Shown here: piece by piece, positions 1-9,654 of the stretch | How the letters are laid out: each line of letters opens with the position of its first letter | How positions within the stretch are numbered: the first letter of the stretch is position 1 | DNA from: Candidatus Onthenecus intestinigallinarum | Lineage (GTDB): Bacteria; Bacillota; Clostridia; Christensenellales; Aristaeellaceae | NCBI GenBank assembly: GCA_018713325.1 | Contig: DVFJ01000002.1 | Location: 1-62,194, forward strand | Direction of reading: 5' to 3' | Length of the DNA stretch: 62,194 nucleotides | Notes under the pieces: model-generated | What the model was told of the DNA's origin: nothing | The model's database searches: none | Seen by the model: only the letters and a program-made list of their open reading frames with translations | Made by a program: the position numbers and the translations under genes

Positions 1-2
1 AC

Positions 3-881
3 TTTTTGTTGGTGGATGGTCTGCATGAGGCCATTATCCCGGAGGACGTATGGCAGGCAGCGCAGGTCAAGTTGGCTGCTCAAGCCAAACGGTATGAACA
101 CGTCAACAAAGGGAAAAACGAATGCACGCACCTGTTGTCCGGCATCGTAAAATGTCCCATATGCGGTGTTGGAATGTATGGTAATAAGTGCGTAAAACGG
201 AAAGCAGACGGCAGCAAATACAAGGATTTCTACTACTATGGCTGCAAACATCGCTCTATGACCCGTGGACATAAATGCGATTACAAGAAGCAAATTCGGA
301 AAGAGCTGCTGGACGATGCTGTAGCGGAGGTAATCTGTAAGCTGGTCAGCAATCCCAAATTTGCGGCGATGATGCAGGAAAAGATCAACATGAAAGTCGA
401 TACCACGGCGATTGAGCAGGAAATCAGCAACTATGAAAAGCAGCTTCGTCAGGCTTATTCCACCAAATCCAAGCTGATTGAAGAAATCGACTCTCTTGAC
501 CCAGACGACCGGCATTACAGCAGGCGGAAATCAGACCTTGATGATCGGCTCTATGGGATGTATGATAAGATTGAAGAATTAGAATCCCTGCTGATTGCAG
601 CTAGAGCCAAGAAACAGGCCATTGAGGCAGAAAAGCTGACCGGCGATAATATCTACAAGGTTCTAATCTACTTCGATCAACTCTATGGAAAGATGAACGA
701 CAGAGAGAAACGGCAGCTAATTGAGGAACTGATTTCTGAAATTCAGATTTATCCGGAGCGTCAGCCCAATGGCCAGTGGTTGAAATCTATCAAGTTCCGA
801 CTGCCTATCATAGAGGAAGATATGAATATCAGTTTGGACAATGAACAGCAAGTTGAAACCGTCCTGCTGTTTTCCCACTGA
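3..881 (+). CDS. Large serine recombinase, C-terminal part (5' end outside window)
   Basis: The reading frame is open to the left edge, so the N-terminal catalytic resolvase domain lies outside the window and only the last ~292 residues are seen. What remains is the end of the 'recombinase' domain (HEAIIPEDVWQAAQ), a zinc ribbon (CPICGVGMYGNKC, then YYYGCKH and HKC), and a long charged coiled coil (roughly residues 130-215). This is the usual C-terminal layout of large serine integrases of conjugative elements and phages, which recombine att sites. The DNA is clearly more AT-rich and uses codons unlike every following gene, consistent with recent transfer. The stop lies 29 bases before the next start, so an element end may fall just after it. 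An invertase or a site-specific excisionase role is also possible. Confidence 0.88.
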   Translation, partial: FLLVDGLHEAIIPEDVWQAAQVKLAAQAKRYEHVNKGKNECTHLLSGIVKCPICGVGMYGNKCVKRKADGSKYKDFYYYGCKHRSMTRGHKCDYKKQIRKELLDDAVAEVICKLVSNPKFAAMMQEKINMKVDTTAIEQEISNYEKQLRQAYSTKSKLIEEIDSLDPDDRHYSRRKSDLDDRLYGMYDKIEELESLLIAARAKKQAIEAEKLTGDNIYKVLIYFDQLYGKMNDREKRQLIEELISEIQIYPERQPNGQWLKSIKFRLPIIEEDMNISLDNEQQVETVLLFSH

Positions 882-910
882 TACGCCGCTAAGATGGGAG
901 GTATGCCCGC

Positions 911-1693
911 ATGAAGATCGGCGCCTGCCAATTGGCCGTCACCGGCGATATGGAGGCCAACCTTCAACAGATTCGCAAAGCTGTGGCCCGGGCCGCGCAG
1001 GCGGGCGTCCAAATGCTTTTCTTTCCGGAGTGCGCGCTCACGGGCTATCCGCCCCGCGACATTCCCCATCCCGGCGCAGTAGACTTCGAACAGGCCGGCC
1101 GCTGCTACGGCGAGTTGGAGCGCCTGGCCCGAGCGCACCGAATATCGATCGTCGTAGGGACGATCACTCAAGCAGATGGACGTCATTACAATGCGGCCCT
1201 ACTCTTCACGCCAGAGGGACGGCGCACGGTATATCGAAAGCGGGCGCTGTGGGGATGGGACGCCGAGCACTTCGCGCCCGGCAGCGACCCGGGCGTCTTC
1301 GAGGCGGACGGCGTCAAAATCGGCCTTCGCATCTGCTATGAGATCCGCTTCCCCGAATACTTCCGGGAGCTCTACGTGGAGAATACGGACTTGAATGTCA
1401 TTTTGTTCTACGACGTATCCGACCGGGACGACGCGGACCGATATGATCTGATCCGGGCGCATGTGCGCACACGGGCGGTCGAAAACGTATGCTACACGCT
1501 TTCCGTGAACGCCGCCGGCCCGCATCAGACCGCGCCCACCGGCCTCTACGATCCGTCCGGCAGGCCGGTCTGGGAGCTGGAGCGGAACCGGCCGGGCCTG
1601 CTCGTGCACGACCTGCGTCCATGGACGCCGGACTTTGGGCAGCGTGGCCGCAGGGAGATCTCCGACCGGCTCTGCCGCGCCCGAAGGCCATAG
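911..1693 (+). CDS. Carbon-nitrogen hydrolase (nitrilase superfamily)
   Basis: A 260-residue cytosolic enzyme of the nitrilase/omega-amidase superfamily, which hydrolyses amides or nitriles through a Glu-Lys-Cys triad. The Glu is seen in FFPECALTGYPPRD (E40), the Lys region in VYRKRALWGWD, and the nucleophile in LRICYEIRFPE; the length is normal for a one-domain member. The start is supported by GGGAGG about 9 bases upstream. The substrate cannot be told from sequence. It is followed 19 bases later by a P-loop protein, probably co-transcribed. Its native upstream region seems to have been replaced by the recombinase-bearing DNA, so its promoter is unclear; the gene may now be read from the element. 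Confidence 0.85.
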   Translation: MKIGACQLAVTGDMEANLQQIRKAVARAAQAGVQMLFFPECALTGYPPRDIPHPGAVDFEQAGRCYGELERLARAHRISIVVGTITQADGRHYNAALLFTPEGRRTVYRKRALWGWDAEHFAPGSDPGVFEADGVKIGLRICYEIRFPEYFRELYVENTDLNVILFYDVSDRDDADRYDLIRAHVRTRAVENVCYTLSVNAAGPHQTAPTGLYDPSGRPVWELERNRPGLLVHDLRPWTPDFGQRGRREISDRLCRARRP

Positions 1694-1712
1694 TGCAGAA
1701 AGGAGAGACGGC

Positions 1713-2273
1713 ATGCAAGGCATCATCATCGTCGGCCCCGCCGGCGCGGGCAAGACCACGCTGGGCAGGCTCGCAGCCCGGGAACTGGGCGCGGGCTTTC
1801 TGGACATCGACGACTACATCTGGCGGACGGATACGCCCGCGCCCTATACGGTCATGTATTCCCGGGAGGAAAAAATCCGCCGCCTGATGGCGGCGGCACA
1901 GGCGGCCGGGACATTCGTGATGGCGGGCTCCATGGACAGCTTTCACGCGCCCTTCGACCCGCTGTTTCGCCTGGCGGTGCACCTGACGGCCGACGCAGAC
2001 CTGCGCGTAGCGTGGGTGCACCGGCGGGAGCTGGAGGCGTTCGGCGCGCGCATCCTGCCGGGCGGCGATCTGCACGCGGCGCACGAGGCCTTTCTGCGCG
2101 AGACGGCCGCGTATGATCACGGTGCGGCCTCCTGCAACCGCGAGCGGCACGAAATCTTTCTGCGCGGGCTTTCCTGCCCGATCCTGCGCCTGGACGGCGG
2201 CGATCCGCCAGCGCAAAACATGCGAGATATCCTGAAAGCCTGGACAAAAGTCCGGCCGGACGCGGCGCGATGA
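1713..2273 (+). CDS. P-loop kinase-like ATPase (shikimate/adenylate kinase-like fold)
   Basis: A 186-residue protein that begins with a Walker A loop, GPAGAGKTT (about residues 8-16), followed by LGAGFLDIDDYIW, the pattern of small-molecule kinases of the P-loop AAA/shikimate-kinase-like group. The middle (AGTFVMAGSMDSFHAPF) resembles the region where such kinases bind substrate. The start at 1713 is chosen because AGGAGA sits 7 bases upstream; a longer in-frame version back to 1635 lacks a ribosome site and overlaps the nitrilase gene. Probably transcribed with the nitrilase-like gene. The substrate is unknown; the protein acts in the cytosol, having no signal or membrane segment. Confidence 0.75.
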   Translation: MQGIIIVGPAGAGKTTLGRLAARELGAGFLDIDDYIWRTDTPAPYTVMYSREEKIRRLMAAAQAAGTFVMAGSMDSFHAPFDPLFRLAVHLTADADLRVAWVHRRELEAFGARILPGGDLHAAHEAFLRETAAYDHGAASCNRERHEIFLRGLSCPILRLDGGDPPAQNMRDILKAWTKVRPDAAR

Positions 2274-2275
2274 GC

Positions 2276-2299
2276 GCGGCTTCCGGCCGTTTTTTTTTT
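2276..2299 (+). terminator. Intrinsic terminator after the kinase-like gene
   Basis: A short G/C stem (CGGC ... GCCG around 2282-2289) is followed by ten T residues. The stem is short, but the T-run is strong and lies directly after the stop of the + strand operon, before a gene on the opposite strand. Confidence 0.55.
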
Positions 2300-2310
2300 G
2301 ATCCAGATCC

Positions 2311-4479
2311 TCAGGCCATGCGCTGCGTGAGCGCCTCCAGCCCGGTGCGCATCCAGTCCAGCGCACCCTCCGGCGTGCAGCGGCCCTTGAGCAGGTTCTG
2401 CACCGCCGTTCCGATGACGACCTCGACCGCGTACTCGCTCACGCCCGCGGGCACGCTGCGCACACGCGCCAGCGACAGGTTCTGCGGCACGATGCTCAGC
2501 CACGGATACAGGTCCAGGATGTCCGGGTTGTCGTAGATGCAGCGGCAGGGCGAGATACCGCCCAGCAGGGTGAAGGGCAGGGCGATGTGCTCGCTGCAGG
2601 CCCAGCGGATGAACTCCAGCGCTGCCTCGGGATTTTGACCGGTGCGCGCCACGCCCAACACGCCCCCGCCCAGCAACGGCGCATGGCCGGGCACCGAGCA
2701 AAAGCCGATCTGGCCCGCGATGCGGGACTTGCGCAGGTTGGCGATGCCGTAGACGTGGTTGATGAACATATGGAGCATGGCGGTATCGCCGCGCGTGAAC
2801 TGCTCCACGCTGGAATTCCAGAACCGGCCGTCGTCGATCCGCCTGGCATGCGCATACATGTCGGCATAGTATTCCAGGGCCTTGAGTACGGCGCCTTCGC
2901 TGAGCGCAGGCCGGCCGTCCGCACCAAACAGCCGCCCGCGCTGCGCGTAAAAGCACGGCAGGAACTCGCCGCTGATGCACTGTACGGTGCTCACGACGAC
3001 GGACGCGCCGCATTCCACGGGCGACTCCGGATTCTCCCCGCGGCTGAAAAAGCGCAGCAGGTCGCAGTACTGGTCGTAGTTCTCCGGCACGGCGAGCTGT
3101 CTGTGCCGGCTCTCATAGTACTGCCTGCGGACCTTTGTGTCCTCGAAGAGGTCCTTACGGTAGAACTGGAGCTGCACGTTGGGCGTGAAGGGGAAGGCAT
3201 AGACCTGCCCGCCAACCGTGCTGAACGGCTTGCGCACGGATTCGAGCATGGGCGCAAGGATGGACTGCACGACGGGATCCTTCATCTCAAAGGGCCTGAG
3301 CAGCGCCTCGGCCAGCGAGGACAGCCAGGCCACGTCCAGGCGCAGCACGTCGAAGCGGTCCGTTCCGCCGGACTCGACAGCGGCCCTGTACAGCTCCTGA
3401 TAGGGCAGCGAGGTGATCTCCACGTCGATGCCGGTAAGGGCCGTGAAGTCCGGCAGCAGCTTGAGCAACGCCTTCGTATCCGGCCCGTCCATCATCAGCG
3501 CGCGCACCTTCTGCCGGGGCGGGAAGGCCATGCCGCAGGCGAACGGGACGTCGGAGCGCGCAGGCTGAAAAATCACCCTGCGGCGCTTTTCCTGTCCCAG
3601 GAGCATCGAACAGGCGGTATGGGCCATGTCCTTCCATCCCAGCGCGATGCGGCGTACCGCATCCCCTGCGTGGATCAGAGACGTAGGAGAAAGCGCGATG
3701 ATCACGGGCGGCGGCAGACGGCGGTATATGCACGCCTCTCTGAGCTTGAGCGCAAAGACAGGCGACGTGACGAACACCGCATCCGGCAACTCCTCTGCGC
3801 TCATGCAGGTAAACGCCGCGACGTCCGCAAAGGCCGAGTCCGTCTGATAGTGGGTGAGCGCGATGTGCTCCGGCAACGCCTGCCGCAATGCCGCCATCAG
3901 GCTGCTTTCGCTTTGGTGTACCAGCAGGCCAGTGATCGCGCACAGGCAGCGGCAGCCGCTCTCCCGCAGCATGGAGACGGCCCGCGCCGCGATCTCTTCA
4001 ACGTCAAACCCGATAAAGGCCTTGTCGCATGCCGTCTCGCGCACGAGCGCCACCACGCGCGCATCCGTGCGCTCCAGCATCTCGCGCGCCGGGCTGCCCT
4101 CCGGCTGGCAGGAGACCAGCACCGCGCCGCGCACCCGCTTGCCAGCCAGTTCGGCCAGCGCCGCCTCCTCCTGCGCCGGGATGTCGTTGGTCACATACAG
4201 CTCACAGCGGTATCCATGCGCCTGCATCTTGGAGGAAATGGAGACGAACAGCGTAGTATATCCCGCCTCCGCCAGATTGGGTAGGATGATGCCGATCACC
4301 TGGTCGTCCGTCTGGCGCAGGCGGCGCGCGCGGTCGTCCGGGCTGTAGCCGAGCTGCCTGGCAGCGTCCTGCACGCGTTTGATCTTCTCAAAGCTGACGT
4401 TTCCCCGCCCGTTGAGCACGTTGGATACGGTGCCATGGGATACGCCCGCGAGCCGGGCGATGTCTTTGATCGTGGGCAT
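2311..4479 (-). CDS. LacI-family regulator fused to an extracellular solute-binding-protein domain
   Basis: A 722-residue chimera. Residues 1-50 form a LacI helix-turn-helix (TIKDIARLAGVSHGTVSNVLNG). About 60-330 is a LacI periplasmic-binding-like sensor (VIGIILPNLAEAGYTTLFVS). About 345-722 matches a family-1 ABC sugar-type solute-binding protein (LLKLLPDFTALTGIDVEI; RFDVLRLDVAWLSSLAEALL; EAALEFIRWACSEH) without a signal peptide, so this normally extracytoplasmic fold must act in the cytosol. Ordinary LacI regulators end near residue 340. The start at 4479 has AGGGAGAG 6-8 bases upstream. It is divergent from an ABC importer whose promoter carries a LacI-type operator, so it probably represses or controls that importer and itself. 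The ligand of either sensor is unknown. Confidence 0.9.
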   Translation of the reverse strand: MPTIKDIARLAGVSHGTVSNVLNGRGNVSFEKIKRVQDAARQLGYSPDDRARRLRQTDDQVIGIILPNLAEAGYTTLFVSISSKMQAHGYRCELYVTNDIPAQEEAALAELAGKRVRGAVLVSCQPEGSPAREMLERTDARVVALVRETACDKAFIGFDVEEIAARAVSMLRESGCRCLCAITGLLVHQSESSLMAALRQALPEHIALTHYQTDSAFADVAAFTCMSAEELPDAVFVTSPVFALKLREACIYRRLPPPVIIALSPTSLIHAGDAVRRIALGWKDMAHTACSMLLGQEKRRRVIFQPARSDVPFACGMAFPPRQKVRALMMDGPDTKALLKLLPDFTALTGIDVEITSLPYQELYRAAVESGGTDRFDVLRLDVAWLSSLAEALLRPFEMKDPVVQSILAPMLESVRKPFSTVGGQVYAFPFTPNVQLQFYRKDLFEDTKVRRQYYESRHRQLAVPENYDQYCDLLRFFSRGENPESPVECGASVVVSTVQCISGEFLPCFYAQRGRLFGADGRPALSEGAVLKALEYYADMYAHARRIDDGRFWNSSVEQFTRGDTAMLHMFINHVYGIANLRKSRIAGQIGFCSVPGHAPLLGGGVLGVARTGQNPEAALEFIRWACSEHIALPFTLLGGISPCRCIYDNPDILDLYPWLSIVPQNLSLARVRSVPAGVSEYAVEVVIGTAVQNLLKGRCTPEGALDWMRTGLEALTQRMA

Positions 4480-4546
4480 ATGCGCTCTCCCTTCATGTGG
4501 CCTGCACGGCGGCCGCAACCTCTGTGCGCCTGCATTCGTCCCCTAT

Positions 4547-4574
4547 AGTATAGCATAGAATATGACACGTTCAA
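4547..4574 (-). promoter_or_regulatory. Promoter of the LacI-SBP regulator gene
   Basis: Read on the minus strand, TTGAAC (4574-4569) and TATACT (4552-4547) are separated by 16 bases. The -35 hexamer lies inside an operator-like sequence, which would allow autoregulation. Confidence 0.65.
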
Positions 4575-4575
4575 A
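4562..4575. promoter_or_regulatory. LacI-type operator, copy 1
   Basis: ATGACACGTTCAAA shares 12 of 14 bases with the copy at 4690-4703 and has the central CG within ACGT typical of LacI-family operators. It covers the -35 of the minus-strand promoter for the regulator gene. Confidence 0.6.
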
Positions 4576-4689
4576 TCCTTTTGATCGCCTTTTGCGCAAT
4601 ATGCGCGCCATTCCAATAAAAAGAAGGGTATTTGCGTAAGAATCGGGTAAAGAAACACAAGATTTCTCGTAAAATTTTGAAAATACATA

Positions 4690-4703
4690 TTGACACGTTC
4701 CAA
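4690..4703. promoter_or_regulatory. LacI-type operator, copy 2
   Basis: TTGACACGTTCCAA is a partial palindrome (TTG..ACGT..CAA) with a central CG, as LacI-family proteins prefer. It contains the -35 of the transporter promoter. The two copies lie 128 bp apart, which could allow DNA looping. Confidence 0.6.
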
Positions 4704-4717
4704 TTTTGTGCTATGAT
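4690..4717 (+). promoter_or_regulatory. Promoter of the ABC importer operon
   Basis: TTGACA (4690-4695), a 16-base spacer and TATGAT (4712-4717) make a near-consensus sigma-A promoter about 50 bases before the binding-protein gene. The -35 is embedded in operator copy 2. Confidence 0.7.
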
Positions 4718-4768
4718 TACAGTAGACAGAAGCAAAAAGCTTCATAAAAAATCGAGGAGGATTTTCAC

Positions 4769-5833
4769 ATGAAGAGATGTCTCGCACTCGTGCTGGCGGT
4801 CCTGATGCTCCTGAGCGTCTTTTCCATCGGCGTGGCCGAGGAGGCCACCGGCGCCGATGTGAAGGGCACCGGCGTGCAGCTGACCGTCTACACCAACTCC
4901 GGCAGCTCCGGCCGCAAGGAGTGGCTGATCGAGCGCGCCGCGCAGGACGGCTTCAACCTGGCTGTGCTGGAAGAGGGCGCGGGCGCCGTGCAGCAGCGCA
5001 TCATCGGCGAGGCCGCCAACCCCATCGCGGACGTGGTCTTCGGCCTGAACGCCATCATCTGGAACGACCTGATCTCCCGCGACCTGCTGGTTGCCTACGA
5101 CGCGCCTTCCTGGGCGAGCGAGGTGTCCGAGGGCCTGAACGACCCGAACGGCTACTACTACGCCATCGTCAAGCAGGCGATCGTGCTGGCCTACGACCTG
5201 AACCAGATCAGCGAAGAGGACGCGCCCAAGGATTGGCCCGATCTGTGGACCAATGAGGCCTTCCACGGCAAGTATGAGGTCAACACCAGCCTGACGGGCG
5301 GCACGCCGCGCAACGTCATCGCCGGCATCCTGACCCGCTACATCGATCCGGAAGGCGAGCTGGGCATCTCTGACGAGGGCTGGGAGGCCATCGGGGCGTA
5401 CTACGCCTGCGGCGTGCCCAGCGAAGAGGGCGTGGACCTCTATGCGCAGATCGCCAACCCCAACACGACGGTCGTGATGGGCCAGATGTGGTCCTCCGGC
5501 GTCGTGCAGTACGACGAGATGTACGGCACCAAGACCGGCGTGGCCAAGCCCGAGGTGGGCGTTCCCTACGCGGTCGAGGGCATCGGCATCATCAACGGCA
5601 CGAAGAACATGGACGAGGCGCTGCGCTTCGTGGAGTGGTTCGGCTCCGCGCAGATCCAGGGCGAGTGGGCCGAGCAGTTCGGCACCATGCCGGCCAACGA
5701 GATCGCGGCCGAGAAGGCCGACGCCGTGCAGCAGGAGCTGTGCTCGATCCCCGCGCAGGATATCGACTGGGCGCTGGTCGCCGAGAACATCGACGCCTGG
5801 TGCGAGAAGATCGCCCTGGAATATCTCCCGTAA
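4769..5833 (+). CDS. ABC transporter substrate-binding protein (AfuA/FbpA-like)
   Basis: A 354-residue exported binding protein. The N-terminus (MKRCLALVLAVLMLLSVFS, cleavage likely after GVA near residue 23) is a signal peptide with no clear lipobox. The mature part (QLTVYTNSGSSGRKEWLIERA, then GANPIADVVFGLNA-like text and MWSSGVVQYDEM) resembles the ferric iron/2-aminoethylphosphonate/hexose-phosphate group of binding proteins that pair with double-domain permeases. AGGAGG lies 9 bases before the ATG. It is the first gene of an operon with ATPase, permease and a glycerophosphodiester phosphodiesterase, so a phosphate-ester ligand such as a glycerophosphodiester is more likely than iron; this is inference. 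Confidence 0.85.
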   Translation: MKRCLALVLAVLMLLSVFSIGVAEEATGADVKGTGVQLTVYTNSGSSGRKEWLIERAAQDGFNLAVLEEGAGAVQQRIIGEAANPIADVVFGLNAIIWNDLISRDLLVAYDAPSWASEVSEGLNDPNGYYYAIVKQAIVLAYDLNQISEEDAPKDWPDLWTNEAFHGKYEVNTSLTGGTPRNVIAGILTRYIDPEGELGISDEGWEAIGAYYACGVPSEEGVDLYAQIANPNTTVVMGQMWSSGVVQYDEMYGTKTGVAKPEVGVPYAVEGIGIINGTKNMDEALRFVEWFGSAQIQGEWAEQFGTMPANEIAAEKADAVQQELCSIPAQDIDWALVAENIDAWCEKIALEYLP

Positions 5834-5845
5834 GACATTTTCCGA

Positions 5846-5881
5846 AGGGGCAGGGGCTCGGCGCCTCTGCCTCCCTTTTTT
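5846..5881 (+). terminator. Intraoperon hairpin with T-run after the binding-protein gene
   Basis: An imperfect G/C hairpin (GGGGCAGGGGC ... GCCTCTGCCTCCC) is followed by six to seven T residues, between the binding-protein gene and the ATPase gene. Such partial terminators often leave binding-protein mRNA in excess over the membrane subunits. Confidence 0.65.
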
Positions 5882-5904
5882 AGCGACAGGAGAGGATCAA
5901 CGCC

Positions 5905-6915
<1,011 letters not shown>

Positions 6916-6928
6916 GGGGGGAATGTAC

Positions 6929-8647
6929 ATGACCGCAAATGCCCCGCGCAAAAAGATCCGGTTGACCCCCGGCGGGATTGCGCTCTTCATCTTCTTTACC
7001 TGGTTCATTCTGGCCTGTCTCATCCTGCCCAACCTGAACCTGCTCAAGACCGTCTTCTTCGCCGACGGCGCCTTCTCCGTAGAGCCCATCATGAAGCTGC
7101 TCAAGTCCAAGCGCGCGATGAAGGCGCTGGGCAATTCGTTCATCCTGGGCCCGACGCTTTCCATCACCGTGGGCTTCGTGGGCATCTCGCTGGTGCTGCT
7201 GACCGAGTATTTTGACATCAAGGGCGCCAAGATTTTGCGCCTGGGCTATATGACCACGCTGATCTACGGCGGCATCACGCTGGTGTCCGGCTACAAGTTC
7301 ATCTACGGCAACGGCGGCTTTTTGACCAAGGCGCTGCTGCAGGTCTTCCCCAACATGAACCCCTCGTGGTTCACGGGCTACTGGGCGGTGCTGTTCGTGA
7401 TGACGTTCAGCTGCACCTCCAACCACATGATCTTCCTGCGCAACGCCATGCGCGCCGTCGACTTTCAGACGGTCGAGGCCGCGCGCAACATGGGCGCGGG
7501 CCAGTTCTACATTCTGCGCCGCGTGGTGCTGCCGGTGCTCAAGCCCAGCCTCTTCGCGGTGACGATCCTCACCTTCATCACGGGCCTGTCCGCCATGAGC
7601 GCGCCCCTGCTGGTGGGCGGCACCGAGTTTCAGACCATCAACCCGATGATCAAGACCTTCGCGGACACCACCTCCTCCAAGGACCTGGCGGCGCTGCTGT
7701 CGCTTGTGCTGGGCCTGGCGACGATGTTGCTGTTGTTCGTCATGACGCAGATCGAAAAGCGCGGCCACTACATGTCCGTTTCGAAGGTCAAGACGAAGAT
7801 CATCAAGCAGAAGATCTCCAACCCGGTCGTCAACGTGATTGCCCACATCTATGCGTACGTGCTGTTCGTGATCTACGTCGTGCCGGTCGTGCTGATCGTG
7901 CTCTTCTCCTTTACGGACAGCAAGGCCATCGGCACGCGCACGCTGACGCTCTCCGCCTTCACGCTGGACAACTACAAATACCTGCTGCAGAGCGTTTCCA
8001 ACTTCCGTCCGTTCCTGGTGAGCATCTGCTACTCCGCGCTCGCAGCCGTGATCGTCGGCGCGATCGTGGTGATCGCCTGCCGCTACATTCAGAAGCACAG
8101 GAACCGCCTGACCTCCAGCGTGCTGGAGTACAGCCTGATGATCCCCTGGCTGCTGCCCACGACCATGATCGCCCTGGGCCTGATGATGGCCTTCAACGTG
8201 CGCCGGATCTACATGTTCTATCAGGTGCTGACCGGCACGATGATCATCCTGCTGATCTGCTATGTGATCATCAAGCTGCCCTTCACCATGCGCATGACCA
8301 AGGCCGCCTTCTTCTCCCTGGACGACGCGCTGGAGGATGCGGCCAAGAACCTGGGCGCCAGCGGGCTGTACACGTTCCGCCGCGTGATCTTCCCGGTCAT
8401 CCTGCCCACGGTCATGGCCATCGCGGCGCTGAACTTCAACGGGCTGTTGAGCGACTACGACGCGTCCGCGTTCCTCTATCATCCGCTCAACCCCACGCTG
8501 GGCGTGCAGATCAAGTCCCTGACCAACGACATGAACAACCCCAACGGCATGGCGCTCACGTTCATCTACGCCGTGCTGATGATGATCATCTCCACGGTCG
8601 TGCTCTACCTGGTATATGGCCGCGGGGACAGCAAATTCAAGGAGTGA
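6929..8647 (+). CDS. ABC transporter permease, two fused binding-protein-dependent domains
   Basis: A 572-residue membrane protein with about twelve membrane segments and two copies of the EAA cytoplasmic loop: EAARNMGAGQFYILRRVVLP in the first half and EDAAKNLGASGLYTFRRVIF in the second. Two permease units in one chain is the FbpB/AfuB arrangement of ferric-iron and phosphonate importers. The start at 6929 is preferred over the ATG at 6923 because GGGGGG ends only one base before 6923 but seven bases before 6929. Its stop codon overlaps the ribosome site of the phosphodiesterase gene, suggesting coupled translation. Confidence 0.9.
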   Translation: MTANAPRKKIRLTPGGIALFIFFTWFILACLILPNLNLLKTVFFADGAFSVEPIMKLLKSKRAMKALGNSFILGPTLSITVGFVGISLVLLTEYFDIKGAKILRLGYMTTLIYGGITLVSGYKFIYGNGGFLTKALLQVFPNMNPSWFTGYWAVLFVMTFSCTSNHMIFLRNAMRAVDFQTVEAARNMGAGQFYILRRVVLPVLKPSLFAVTILTFITGLSAMSAPLLVGGTEFQTINPMIKTFADTTSSKDLAALLSLVLGLATMLLLFVMTQIEKRGHYMSVSKVKTKIIKQKISNPVVNVIAHIYAYVLFVIYVVPVVLIVLFSFTDSKAIGTRTLTLSAFTLDNYKYLLQSVSNFRPFLVSICYSALAAVIVGAIVVIACRYIQKHRNRLTSSVLEYSLMIPWLLPTTMIALGLMMAFNVRRIYMFYQVLTGTMIILLICYVIIKLPFTMRMTKAAFFSLDDALEDAAKNLGASGLYTFRRVIFPVILPTVMAIAALNFNGLLSDYDASAFLYHPLNPTLGVQIKSLTNDMNNPNGMALTFIYAVLMMIISTVVLYLVYGRGDSKFKE

Positions 8648-8654
8648 TGACATC

Positions 8655-9527
8655 ATGGCCCTCGGACAGGCGCGCTTTGCGCACATCAACGCAAACCTGA
8701 GCGACAAACTCTCCCAGAAGAAGTGCCTGATCGCCGTCCATCGCGGCAGCTGGGGCGGCAACATCACGCAAAACACCATCGGCGCCTACAAGGCCGCCTT
8801 CCAGATGGGGGCGGACATGGTCGAATCCGACGTCAACTCGACCACGGACGGCGTGCTCTACTCCTTCCACGACGGGCACGAGCCGGACGTCTTCGGCGTG
8901 GACAAGTGCATCAAGCAGATGTCCTCGCAGGAGGTGGAGGCCCTGCGCCCGCTGACCTCCTGCCGCCAGCGCGCGGACACGCGCATCAACCGCCTCTCGG
9001 AGATCCTGGACTACCTGCCCGGCGACGGCCTGCTGAACATCGACCGCGCCTGGGACATCTTCCCGCAGGTGCTCCAGGAGCTGGACCGCCACCCGGACGC
9101 CCTGCATCAGGTGGTGCTCAAGGCGCCGCTCAAGGCCAAGGCCGCATTCGAGGCCCTCAGCGCCCATCCGGTCAAGTACATGTTCATGCCCATCTGCTAC
9201 TCCATGCAGGACGTGGAGGAGGCGCTGCGCTATGCCGACGTGAACGTCGTGGGCTGCGAGATCATCGCCTTTGACCGGGACGCGGAGCTGTTTGACGACG
9301 AGAACATCCGCAAGATTCACGAGCGCAACCTGTACACATGGGTCAACGCGATCGTGCTGGGCAACATCGGCGTGCGGGACCTGTTCGGCAAGCTGGACGA
9401 CGACGTATCCATCCTGGAGGACCCCTCCCTGGGCTGGGGCAAGCTGTTTGACAAGCACATCGACATCATCCAGACCGACTGGCCGGCGCTGCTGTATCAG
9501 TACCGCCGCCAGGCGCTGGGCGTCTGA
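8655..9527 (+). CDS. Glycerophosphodiester phosphodiesterase family protein
   Basis: A 290-residue TIM-barrel enzyme that cleaves glycerophosphodiesters to glycerol-3-phosphate and an alcohol. Seen motifs: HRG (H29-G31), the Glu/Asp pair in DMVESDVN (E57, D59) and HDG (H72-D73), which are the catalytic and metal-binding positions of the family. There is no signal peptide, so it acts in the cytosol on imported substrate. AAGGAG lies 9 bases before the ATG and overlaps the permease stop. Being last in the importer operon, it gives the best clue to the transported compound. The C-terminal half is more divergent than in E. coli UgpQ. Confidence 0.85.
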   Translation: MALGQARFAHINANLSDKLSQKKCLIAVHRGSWGGNITQNTIGAYKAAFQMGADMVESDVNSTTDGVLYSFHDGHEPDVFGVDKCIKQMSSQEVEALRPLTSCRQRADTRINRLSEILDYLPGDGLLNIDRAWDIFPQVLQELDRHPDALHQVVLKAPLKAKAAFEALSAHPVKYMFMPICYSMQDVEEALRYADVNVVGCEIIAFDRDAELFDDENIRKIHERNLYTWVNAIVLGNIGVRDLFGKLDDDVSILEDPSLGWGKLFDKHIDIIQTDWPALLYQYRRQALGV

Positions 9528-9535
9528 GCCGCGCC

Positions 9536-9569
9536 GCCGGCCCCTTCTTCGGAAGGGGCCGGCTTTTTT
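9536..9569 (+). terminator. Intrinsic terminator of the importer operon
   Basis: An 11-bp perfect stem, GCCGGCCCCTT / AAGGGGCCGGC, with a six-base loop is followed by six T residues. Confidence 0.92.
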
Positions 9570-9654
9570 ACGCGCATCAAAACGGCGCGGCCTCCTTGCG
9601 CTTTGCGCCGCGCGCGTGGTAAAATGGGGAATCAACGTCAAAAGAGGTGCGCAC

